64,000 nucleotides of DNA from Flavobacterium agricola (GTDB lineage: Bacteria; Bacteroidota; Bacteroidia; Flavobacteriales; Flavobacteriaceae): NCBI RefSeq assembly GCF_025919725.1, contig NZ_CP081495.1, positions 2,480,001 through 2,544,000 of the forward strand, written 5' to 3'. Made by a program: the position numbers and the translations under genes. Shown one piece after another: positions 44,976-53,292 of this stretch. How positions within the stretch are numbered: the stretch's first letter is position 1; each line of letters opens with the position of its first letter. The notes under the pieces were generated by a model. That model had not been told where the DNA came from. It did not search any database and was given only the letters and a program-made list of their open reading frames with translations.

Positions 44976-47900
44976 TTATTTTTTAGGACCCATTTCGTCC
45001 ACATAATTTTCGTTTTCTATATAATCAGCAACCATTTCTGCGCTGTAATCTACATCTTGTTGTATTTTAAATAGCTTAGTAAAGAAACGTGTTAAACTTT
45101 CAAAACCAGTATAAACTACAGGAACAATAACTAAAGTTAAAAATAAAGAAGATAATAAACCTCCAATAATTACTAAAGCTAATCCGCGGTTCATATCTGC
45201 TCCGTCACCGGTTGCAGCTGCAATCGGAATCATACCAACAACCATGGCAATGGTGGTCATTAAAATAGGACGTAAACGGGCATGGTTGGCTGCAACTAAG
45301 GCGTCGTATGTACTAAAGCCCAATTCTTTTTTATGATTCGCAAAATCTACCAACATAATGGCGTTTTTGGCTACCAATCCAATAAGCATAATAATACCTA
45401 AAATGGTAAAAATGTTTAAGGTTTGGTTGAATAAAGCTAAGAATAATAAAGCACCGATGAACGAAAGCGGAATAGAAACCAATACAACTAATGGCGTAAC
45501 AAAGCTGTCGTACAAAGCAACCATTACCAAGTAAACTAAAATAATAGAAGCTAATAAGGCATAACCTAAGGTACCAAAACCTTCTTCTTGGTTTTCCATA
45601 TTTCCACCCCAAACAAAAGAAACGCCTGGTTTTAATTCTAACTTACTAAATTCTGCTTGCCATTCTTGCGCAATGGTTCCGGCTGGTTTACCTACAACTT
45701 GTGCCTGAATAGAAACAGCTGGCGATTTATCTCGACGTTCTAATAAGGTTGGTCCTGAGCTGAATGTTACATCAGCAAATTGTTCTAATTTGATAGATTG
45801 TCCTTGCGAGTTAATAAAAACTAAGTTTTTAATATCGTTAATGCTGGCACGTCCGTATTCGTCAAAACGAATGTTAATTTCGTATTCGGTATCGTCTGCA
45901 CGGAATTTGGTATCTGTGTTTCCTGAAAAGGCCATTTGCATGGTTGCACCAACCGTTGCAACGTTTAATCCTAACGCATTCATTTTATCGCGATCTACCT
46001 GCACGTTAATTTCAGGATTCCCGTCTTCAGAAGTTAATTTTACCTCAGAAGCACCTGGAATTTTGCGTAATAAATCGGCTGCTTTATTTGCAAATTCTAA
46101 TGCATCAGGTTGTGATGATGCAATAACCGTTAAGTTTAATGGTGCTTGTTCGGCTCCCATAATACCCATTTGTACGGTTTTAATTTTTGCACCAACTAAA
46201 ATGTTTTCCATTTCGCGTTTTAGCTTGGCAGAGAAAACTTTTGTTGATTCTTTATCGCGATATTCTGGCGCAATAAAAATATGTACTTCGGCTTTGTACG
46301 CAGATCCTGAAGTATTAATCATTCCGTCAGAAGCTTGTCCTACCGTAGTAATCATTTTTTCAATTGCTGGGTTGTTCGCCAAATATTCTTCGGCTTTTAG
46401 CATCATTTGATTGGTTTTTTCAATAGATGCATCTTTATTCATTTCAATTTGTAAATAAAATTCACCTTTATCATTTCCTGGAAAAAAGTCAGAGCCAATA
46501 TAACCGCCCCCAACTAAACCAATGGTTGATGCGAAAAATAAAACAACTACCAAAAGCAAGGTGATTATTTTGTTCATTCTGCTCGCTAAAGCCCATTCTA
46601 ACAAACCGCTTACCCAATGTGTAAATTTGTTTAATACCGATTCGAAACTTAAAATAAAACGACCAAAAATGGTTTTGTTACTTAAATGTTCCATTTTTCC
46701 GAAACGCGAAAATAACCACGGTACAATGGTAAAAGATACTAATAAGGATAGTAAAGTTGCAATCATTACGGTAACACAGAATTGTGTTAAAATATCGGCA
46801 ACTAATCCTGTAGCATTTGCAATTGGTAAAAATACTACCACAATAACTAAGGTAATTGCTGTTACGGTAAATCCAATTTCTGAAGCACCGTCATACGCTG
46901 CACGAACTTTGTTTTTACCCATTTCCATATGGCGGTGAATGTTTTCTAATACCACAATGGCATCATCCACCAAAATACCTACTACTAAAGATAAACCTAA
47001 TAAAGACATTAAGTTTAACGTATAACCCATTAGGTACAACCCAATAAAAGTTGCAACCAAACATAATGGTACGGCAACCATGGTAATTAAGGCATTACGT
47101 AAGCTGTGTAAAAACAATAGCATGATAATACCCACCATAACAATGGCAATTAATAAATCGTGCATTACGTTATCAGCGGCACGTAAGGTATAAGTTGTGG
47201 TATCTGACGCAACTTCAATTTGTACGTTGTTGCTTTTGTAATCGGCTTCAACTACATTAATTGTTTTGGCAATTAATTCTGAAACGGCAACAGCGTTAGC
47301 ATCAGATTGTTTAAAAACTTGTAATAAAATGGTGTTTTCTTGATCAATACGCGAAATTTTTTCAATTTCTTTAATTCCGTCTTGAACATCGGCAATATCG
47401 CTTAATCGAATTACCACTCCTTTTGGTGTCGTAATTGGTAAATTACGAAGCTCATCAATAGATTTAATTTTACCTGATAAACGAATGGTTGTACGGTTAT
47501 CTCGAGATTTGGTATATCCGGTTGGGAAATCTAAATTGGCACTTTCAATAGCTTGTTTTACTTGTAAAATAGATAAGCCATAACCTTCTAAACGCTCTGG
47601 GTACATACCAACCTGAATTTCGCGTTCTTCACCACCAATCATATCAACTTTTGCTACACCGTTTACACGGGCAAAAATGGGTTGAATTTTTTGATCTAAT
47701 AAATCGTATAATTCTTTTTCTGATAGGTTTGAGGTAACCGAAAGGTTCATGATCGGAACGTCATCTAACGAAAACTTGTTGATAGATGGTGTTTCGGCCA
47801 AATCAGGTAAATCGTTAATAACGGCATTAATTTTTCGCTGTGCATCGGTTAGCAAAAAGTTTACGTCGGCACCGGTGTTTAAGGTTACCATTACCACGGA

Positions 47901-48164
47901 AACAGATTCGAACGATTTAGATTCTATTTTCTTTACGTTTTCTAACGATGCAACTGCATCTTCTATAATTTTAGTAACGCTGGTTTCTACTTCGGCAGGT
48001 GCAGCACCCGGATAAACCGTTTGAATGGTAATTACGTTAATGTCAAATTTAGGTACTAATTCGTACCCCATTTGCTGGTATGAAAATAAACCTCCAAGCG
48101 TTAGTATGATAAATAATACTAAAATTAAGCTGGGACGTTTAATTGAAATTTCTGTTACTTTCAT
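44976..48164 (-). CDS. RND efflux permease (AcrB/MexB-like, HAE1 type)
   Basis: The inner-membrane pump of a tripartite efflux system, 1062 residues. A first TM near 10-30 precedes a periplasmic porter loop (DAQRKINAVINDLPDLAETP). TM4 carries the proton-relay pair in GLSLVVGILVDDAIVVLENI, and the second half has GIIMLIGLVAKNAIMLVDFA and a C-terminal RPILMTTIAMVVGMIP. It likely exports drugs, bile salts or other toxic compounds; the substrate is unknown. It is the last gene of the tetR-tolC-adaptor-pump operon. Confidence 0.94.
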   Translation of the reverse strand: MKVTEISIKRPSLILVLFIILTLGGLFSYQQMGYELVPKFDINVITIQTVYPGAAPAEVETSVTKIIEDAVASLENVKKIESKSFESVSVVMVTLNTGADVNFLLTDAQRKINAVINDLPDLAETPSINKFSLDDVPIMNLSVTSNLSEKELYDLLDQKIQPIFARVNGVAKVDMIGGEEREIQVGMYPERLEGYGLSILQVKQAIESANLDFPTGYTKSRDNRTTIRLSGKIKSIDELRNLPITTPKGVVIRLSDIADVQDGIKEIEKISRIDQENTILLQVFKQSDANAVAVSELIAKTINVVEADYKSNNVQIEVASDTTTYTLRAADNVMHDLLIAIVMVGIIMLLFLHSLRNALITMVAVPLCLVATFIGLYLMGYTLNLMSLLGLSLVVGILVDDAIVVLENIHRHMEMGKNKVRAAYDGASEIGFTVTAITLVIVVVFLPIANATGLVADILTQFCVTVMIATLLSLLVSFTIVPWLFSRFGKMEHLSNKTIFGRFILSFESVLNKFTHWVSGLLEWALASRMNKIITLLLVVVLFFASTIGLVGGGYIGSDFFPGNDKGEFYLQIEMNKDASIEKTNQMMLKAEEYLANNPAIEKMITTVGQASDGMINTSGSAYKAEVHIFIAPEYRDKESTKVFSAKLKREMENILVGAKIKTVQMGIMGAEQAPLNLTVIASSQPDALEFANKAADLLRKIPGASEVKLTSEDGNPEINVQVDRDKMNALGLNVATVGATMQMAFSGNTDTKFRADDTEYEINIRFDEYGRASINDIKNLVFINSQGQSIKLEQFADVTFSSGPTLLERRDKSPAVSIQAQVVGKPAGTIAQEWQAEFSKLELKPGVSFVWGGNMENQEEGFGTLGYALLASIILVYLVMVALYDSFVTPLVVLVSIPLSFIGALLFLALFNQTLNIFTILGIIMLIGLVAKNAIMLVDFANHKKELGFSTYDALVAANHARLRPILMTTIAMVVGMIPIAAATGDGADMNRGLALVIIGGLLSSLFLTLVIVPVVYTGFESLTRFFTKLFKIQQDVDYSAEMVADYIENENYVDEMGPKK

Positions 48165-48183
48165 TGTAATTGGCTAACTCAGG

Positions 48184-49242
48184 TTAGTTAATAATTTTGA
48201 TTGGAGAATCGTTAAATAAGTTTATTTGTCCTGATGTAATAACAACTTCACCAGCATTTAAACCGCTTAAAACTTCAATATAATCACCAAAGCTGCGTCC
48301 AGATGTTACCTGAGTTAAAACTGCTTTGTTGTTTTTTGCCACAAATATTTGGTTAGAACTTACCGAACCTACAAAGGCATTACGTGGTACAACCAAAATT
48401 GGCGTTTTGCTATCTAATCCGAAATGCGCATTGGCGTACATTCCGGCTTTCAACTTTTGGTCCGGATTATCTGTTACTAAAATTTCTACCGGAAAGTTTA
48501 AGCTTGCATCTGCCTTTGGCGCAATAAAAGTAATTTTACCCCAAAAAGCATCTGTTGGAAATACCGATGTAGTAATTTCAATTTTATCTCCCACTTTTAA
48601 ACCAGCTACATTTTTTTCATCAACAGTAACTTTTAGCTTTAATTCGCTAATATTAACAATATCAAATAAACCTTGACCTGGGTTTACAAAAGTTCCTGGT
48701 TCTACATTTTTAGAATTTATGATGCCCGGAATTGTTGCTTTAATAACTGCATCGCTCGAGTTTATTCTGGCATTAGCTAAATTGTTTTTAGCATTTTCTA
48801 ATTGCAATTTAACCTGATCTAATTGTTGTTTGGTAACGCCGCCGGTTTGGTAAGCACTTTCAAAACGATTAGCATCTGCTAAAGCGGTGTTATATGCTGC
48901 TTGTGCGTTGTTTACGCCTACATTAAATTTATCTGCTTTAATAATAGCTAAGGTTTGTCCAACTTGAACACGATCTCCTTCTTTAACAAAAACTTTTTGA
49001 ACTTGTCCTGAAGTTTCTGCAGATAAATTTAATTGCTGAATAGGAGCAAACGTACCGTTTACAACATTATCTGCATTAATATCTTTAACCTGAACCGTAT
49101 CAACACGAACAGCAACTGCTGCATTGGTTTCGGCAACAACAGCTGTTTCAGCTTCGTTTTTTTCTTTATTATTATTTAATACATACATTATCCCAGCAAG
49201 CGCTGCAACGATAACGATTCCTGTAATTATTATTTTTTTCAT
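48184..49242 (-). CDS. RND efflux periplasmic adaptor (membrane fusion protein)
   Basis: An adaptor of 352 residues linking pump and TolC. An N-terminal membrane anchor (about 4-22) precedes the biotinyl-lipoyl-like half motif SAETSGQVQKVFVKEGDRVQVGQTLAIIKAD, an alpha-helical hairpin (about 105-155), the second lipoyl half (AVIKATIPGIINSKNVEPGTFVNPGQ) and beta-barrel domains. Located 16 nt after tolC and 19 nt before the pump. Confidence 0.93.
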   Translation of the reverse strand: MKKIIITGIVIVAALAGIMYVLNNNKEKNEAETAVVAETNAAVAVRVDTVQVKDINADNVVNGTFAPIQQLNLSAETSGQVQKVFVKEGDRVQVGQTLAIIKADKFNVGVNNAQAAYNTALADANRFESAYQTGGVTKQQLDQVKLQLENAKNNLANARINSSDAVIKATIPGIINSKNVEPGTFVNPGQGLFDIVNISELKLKVTVDEKNVAGLKVGDKIEITTSVFPTDAFWGKITFIAPKADASLNFPVEILVTDNPDQKLKAGMYANAHFGLDSKTPILVVPRNAFVGSVSSNQIFVAKNNKAVLTQVTSGRSFGDYIEVLSGLNAGEVVITSGQINLFNDSPIKIIN

Positions 49243-49258
49243 TGGATTAGGATTGATT

Positions 49259-50582
49259 CTATTTTGTTAAAGATTGTAATTCTCCTTTTGCTTTTATTAA
49301 TTGTATTTCTGCCAACTTATAATCTAGTTGTGCATTGGTGTAATTGTTTTGTGCATCTGCATAAGCTGTTTCTGCATCTAATAAATCGGTAAGCGATGCT
49401 AAGCCGTTTTTATAATTATTTTCTACATTATGAAAAACATCTTTAGCTAAAACCACATTTTCGTTTTGAATGTTCAACGTAAGCAAGCTGTTGTTAATTT
49501 GAGCAACTGCATTACGAACTTCTAAATCTAAAGCCAATTTGGTGTCTTCAATGGTAGCATCAAAAATATCAATTTGATTTTGAGCTTGTCTAACTTTAGA
49601 ACGAACGCTAAATCCGTTAAAAACCGGAATGTTTAAGTTTAAACCAATAGCTGCATAATCTGACCAATAAGCACCCGGATAGCTCTGAAACCAAGGTAAT
49701 TTATCTCCAATACCTAAATAACCATAATTTGCTGTTAAGCTTAAACTGGGTAAACCTTGTGCGGGTTGCTTTTTTGTTTAATTCTAGCAATTCACGTTGT
49801 TTGGCAAGTAAAGCAAATTCGGTGCGGTTGGTTAAATTAACATTTACATCGGTTAGTAAAGCAGTGCCATTAATCTCGAATGTATTGTCTTGTACCGAAA
49901 TGTTTTCGGCAATATCCATTCCTATAAAATATTTTAATGCATTTTCACGAAGCGATAAAGCATTTTCTAATTGCTGCTTGTTACTTTTAATATTGTTAAC
50001 GGCAACATTGGTACGGTCTAAATCTATTTTTTTAGCCAAACCCGCTTCGTATAAATTCTGAATTACATCACGAACTTGTTCGGTATTGGCTAGGGTGCGA
50101 TTTACCGTTTCTATTTGCGATTTGGTTTTGTAAACTTCGTAATAGCTAGTTGCAACTTTTTCTATAACCTGCTCGTCAGATAAATTTTTATTTATTTGAT
50201 AAAATTCGCGCGTTGTTTTTGCAGCTTTTAAACCTGTAAAAACAGCTAAGTTGAATAATTGTTGATTTAAAGAAACAACTGCTCCAGATTGCCATGGGCG
50301 TCCCATTTGTATTATTTGTGTTGCTCCATTAAAATTTAAAGCCGTTTGTTGTAAAATGGCATTATAGGTTAACGAACCGGTTGCATTAATTTGCGGTAAA
50401 GCATTGGCACGTGCTTCTTGAATTAAAAATTCAGAATTGGTTACCTCTAAACTGGCTTTTTTAGATTCTGCCTTATTTTCTAACGCATAATTTATAGCTT
50501 CAGAAAGAGATATTTTTTTTATTTGTGCTTGCAATACAAGCGCTGAAAATAAAATAAAAGCTAGGCTTAGCTTAATTTTCAT
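49259..50582 (-). CDS. TolC-family outer-membrane efflux protein (frameshifted)
   Basis: The outer-membrane channel of the efflux system, about 441 residues when repaired. The signal peptide is about 1-20 (MKIKLSLAFILFSALVLQAQ) and the OEP repeats contain AINYALENKAESKKASLEV and the matching second half (ALDLEVRNAVAQINNSLLTL). The first frame breaks after LELNKKA; the next frame continues QPAQGLPSLSLTANYGYLG and runs without interruption to the stop at 49259. One base too many in the T6 run at 49770-49775 (A6 on the coding strand) explains it. It overlaps the tetR stop by 11 nt. Confidence 0.92.
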
Positions 50583-51180
50583 AAAATTGTTGTTTTAGTT
50601 CTTGTAATAAATTAATTCCTTTTTGAGTTCCTATGGCTCTAATGTGATAGTCCATGTATTTGTCCTGATATTCGTTAAACGAGGTTGAACCTTTATAAAT
50701 TTCATCATCTTCAATTAAATAACTCATTGCATTTTGATGCAGTTTTAATACAAACCAAATGTCAATATCCGGTCTAAACAAACCTTGCTCAATGCCGCGT
50801 TGTAAATTTTGCTGAGCACAAAGTTCTATTTTACAGCGTTGGTTGCCTTTTAGTTTACTATGTATTTCAGGGTAATATTTTTTTAATTGTTGTACGCCAG
50901 CTGTTTTTTCATCTGTAAATAAGCGTGAAATTTTATTGCGAACCAGTAATAATTGTTCAATTGGGTTTTTTTCTTCGGCATAAATAATGTCAATATCTTC
51001 AATAATGCTGTCGGCAATGCATTGCGCACTTTTTTCTACCAATTTGTTTTTGTTTGAGTAGTACTGATAGATTGTTTTTTTAGAAATTCCTAAAGATGAT
51101 GCAATTTCATCCATCGTAACAATTTTAAAACCTTCTCGCATAAAAAGTTCCATTGCCTTTTCTAAAATTTTCTCTTCCAT
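50572..51180 (-). CDS. TetR/AcrR family transcriptional regulator
   Basis: A regulator of 202 residues. The N-terminal HTH contains AMELFMREGFKIVTMDEIASSLGISKKTIYQYYSNKNKLVE (about 9-49), the TetR signature; the rest is the ligand-binding domain. It is the first gene of the efflux operon, and its stop overlaps the tolC start, so it should repress its own operon. A palindromic operator overlapping the operon promoter is visible at 51215-51240. Confidence 0.93.
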   Translation of the reverse strand: MEEKILEKAMELFMREGFKIVTMDEIASSLGISKKTIYQYYSNKNKLVEKSAQCIADSIIEDIDIIYAEEKNPIEQLLLVRNKISRLFTDEKTAGVQQLKKYYPEIHSKLKGNQRCKIELCAQQNLQRGIEQGLFRPDIDIWFVLKLHQNAMSYLIEDDEIYKGSTSFNEYQDKYMDYHIRAIGTQKGINLLQELKQQFYEN

Positions 51181-51202
51181 TTACTTGCTTTTAAATTTGG
51201 CA

Positions 51203-51234
51203 CAAATGTATTCAGAAACTTTTTAAACAACAAA
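51203..51234 (-). promoter_or_regulatory. Promoter of the tetR-tolC-RND operon
   Basis: On the minus strand TTTG (51231-51234), a 20-nt spacer and TACATTTG (51203-51210) match the Bacteroidota consensus exactly. The -7 element ends 22 nt before the tetR ATG. Confidence 0.65.
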
Positions 51235-51240
51235 AGTTTC
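51215..51240. promoter_or_regulatory. Putative TetR operator
   Basis: GAAACTTTT (51215-51223) and AAAAGTTTC (51232-51240) form a perfect 9-bp inverted repeat with an 8-nt spacer. It overlaps the -33 element and spacer of the efflux-operon promoter, the position expected for an autorepressor. It may also affect the divergent polyprenyl synthase gene. Confidence 0.6.
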
Positions 51241-51298
51241 CTGAGTTTTTTTTATCTATTAATTAATTAAAAGGATTATTTTAGCAAAAAAAATTACT

Positions 51299-52273
51299 AT
51301 GCGAAGTGTTGCAGAATATCAAGAGATATTAAATAACTTTTTAGCCGATATAAAAATACCTACTGAACCTAAAAATTTATACGAACCTATATCTTATATT
51401 TTATCTATTGGAGGTAAGCGTATGCGCCCTATTTTAACGCTAATGGGTGCCGAAATATTTGATTGTGATTATAAAAAAGCTTTTCATGCAGCAACTGCGG
51501 TTGAATTGTTTCATAACTTTTCATTAATTCATGACGATATTATGGATGATGCGCCTTTGCGTCGTGGTCATCAAACCGTACATGAAAAATGGAATACCAA
51601 TACCGGAATTTTATCTGGAGATGCCTTGCTAATTTTAGCATATCAATATTTTGAAAATTACGAACCGCACATTTTTAGAGCTTTAGCTAAAATTTTTAGT
51701 AAAACAGCTTTAGAAGTTTGTGAAGGGCAACAATTGGATATTGATTTTGAACAACGAAATGATGTGGCGATTGACGATTATATTCTCATGATTAAATACA
51801 AAACCGCTGTGTTGGTTGCGGCTGCCTTAAAAATGGGAGCAGTTGTTGCAGAAACATCTGATAAAAATGCCGATTTAATTTATGATTTTGGATTGAATTT
51901 AGGTATTGCATTTCAGTTACAAGACGATTATTTAGATGCTTTTGGTGATCCGTTAACTTTTGGTAAGCAAGTAGGGGGTGATATTATTGAAAACAAAAAA
52001 ACCTTTTTATATTTAAAAGCTTTAGAATTGAGTGATGCTGAAACTAAAAAGCAGTTAATTGCCCTATTTAATAGTAATCCTGAAAATGTTACTGAGAAAA
52101 TAGAAACTGTAAAACAACATTTTACAGCAACTAAAGCAGTGTTACATACGCAAGAATTAATAGAAACTTATACATTAAAAGCTTTTAAAACTTTAGAAGA
52201 TTTAGATGTTCCTGCATCTAAAAAACAAGGATTAATAGATTTTGGAAATATGTTAATGAAACGTAACGTATAA
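51299..52273 (+). CDS. Polyprenyl diphosphate synthase
   Basis: A trans-isoprenyl diphosphate synthase of 324 residues. It joins isopentenyl diphosphate to an allylic primer. The first Asp-rich motif is LIHDDIMDDAPLRRG and the second is LQDDYLDAFGD; GGKRMRP lies near residue 38. The product length (C15 to C40) cannot be fixed, but likely roles are quinone side chain or carotenoid precursors. It is followed 4 nt later by a small conserved gene. Confidence 0.93.
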   Translation: MRSVAEYQEILNNFLADIKIPTEPKNLYEPISYILSIGGKRMRPILTLMGAEIFDCDYKKAFHAATAVELFHNFSLIHDDIMDDAPLRRGHQTVHEKWNTNTGILSGDALLILAYQYFENYEPHIFRALAKIFSKTALEVCEGQQLDIDFEQRNDVAIDDYILMIKYKTAVLVAAALKMGAVVAETSDKNADLIYDFGLNLGIAFQLQDDYLDAFGDPLTFGKQVGGDIIENKKTFLYLKALELSDAETKKQLIALFNSNPENVTEKIETVKQHFTATKAVLHTQELIETYTLKAFKTLEDLDVPASKKQGLIDFGNMLMKRNV

Positions 52274-52277
52274 TTTT

Positions 52278-52637
52278 ATGGACAACAACTTTCAGTTTCC
52301 GGCTACGGTAGATCAGCTTTTTGTGCAAGCCAATCAATTGGATTTGTATCAAGCTCTTATTCAACAACTAAGAAAAGATTTTACCTTAGCAAATTCTGAA
52401 ATTACATTGTCTGAAAATATGTTGCCCGAGCAAGTTTTTGGTGCTGTGCAAAATAAAATTTTTAGTTTGTTGCACCACGATTTTGCTGCTTATTTAAATT
52501 TGCTATACATTATAGATGTACCCGAACATATAATTAAAAAGCTCGACGGAAGTGATTTCGGCGAGCTTTCTTATCAAATTAGTTTTTTGCTACTTAAACG
52601 CGAATGGCAAAAAGTTTGGTTTAAAAAATATTATTAA
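52278..52637 (+). CDS. Conserved hypothetical protein downstream of the polyprenyl synthase
   Basis: A 119-residue, predominantly helical, soluble protein with no known motif. Its close coupling (4 nt) to the polyprenyl synthase suggests cotranscription. It ends with KKYY and its stop codon overlaps the stop codon of the convergent minus-strand gene by 2-3 nt. The frame has codon use like its neighbours. No function is proposed. Confidence 0.75.
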   Translation: MDNNFQFPATVDQLFVQANQLDLYQALIQQLRKDFTLANSEITLSENMLPEQVFGAVQNKIFSLLHHDFAAYLNLLYIIDVPEHIIKKLDGSDFGELSYQISFLLLKREWQKVWFKKYY

Positions 52638-53155
52638 AAATATACACGTACAAACGGCATCCAAGCTTGGTTGTAAACCATATCATTTTTATTAAATAAA
52701 ATATTGTAACGAATACCTACTGTTACATTGTTTTGGCTATATCCTGCGCCTAAAAATAACCCCGTATTCCAAAAGTTCTGTTTTTCAGACGGCGTAATCC
52801 ACAAATTAGTATTATTTACGCGAAGTTGTTCAAGCTCCACCGAAAGTTGTACCTGCTCAATCGGATTTACTAATCCCAGTAAACTTACGCCATACATATT
52901 CGATTTATAAACATTTTTTTGATGCAAGTAGTTGTATTGTAAACCAACACCAGCAGCAACAATTGGGTTAAATTGATATATTGCACTTGGGCCTACTACA
53001 ATATTTGTCAGGTTGTTACCAATGCCTACGCCTAGGTTTCCACCAAAACGGGTACGTTCCCAAAAATTACTTTTTTGGTTATTTTGAATACCTTCTTGTG
53101 CGTAAATGTGAAAACTTAAGCCTAAAAAAAGTGAAATTGTCAGTAAAAACTTCAT
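52634..53155 (-). CDS. Outer-membrane beta-barrel protein (hypothetical)
   Basis: A 173-residue exported protein. The signal peptide is MKFLLTISLFLGLSFHIYAQ. The rest alternates in beta-strand pattern (RFGGNLGVGIGNNLTNIVVGPSAIYQF, GLFLGAGYSQNNVTVGIRYNILF) and ends with an aromatic FVRVYF, typical of small porin-like barrels. No known substrate. The longest frame starts eight codons earlier; I use the ATG at 53155 because it starts the signal peptide. Confidence 0.78.
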   Translation of the reverse strand: MKFLLTISLFLGLSFHIYAQEGIQNNQKSNFWERTRFGGNLGVGIGNNLTNIVVGPSAIYQFNPIVAAGVGLQYNYLHQKNVYKSNMYGVSLLGLVNPIEQVQLSVELEQLRVNNTNLWITPSEKQNFWNTGLFLGAGYSQNNVTVGIRYNILFNKNDMVYNQAWMPFVRVYF

Positions 53156-53221
53156 TTTACCTATATTTTTCTTTGCCATAAATCCTTTATGAAATGTTTA
53201 TACTATAAAAATACGAAAAAC

Positions 53222-53254
53222 ATTGTATTTTTTGCAGAAAGAATTGTAAATTTG
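53222..53254 (+). promoter_or_regulatory. Putative promoter of sucAB
   Basis: TAAATTTG (53247-53254) matches TAnnTTTG. ATTG (53222-53225) is a three-of-four match to TTTG with a 21-nt spacer. It ends 38 nt before the sucA ATG. Confidence 0.45.
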
Positions 53255-53292
53255 CTGTAATATTTAACCAAAAAAGGTCTTTAGACGAGTAT

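Noticed and set aside
45790..46938. Two long plus-strand frames opposite the RND pump gene
   Set aside because: They are shadows of a strongly conserved AcrB-like protein; their products have no recognisable features.
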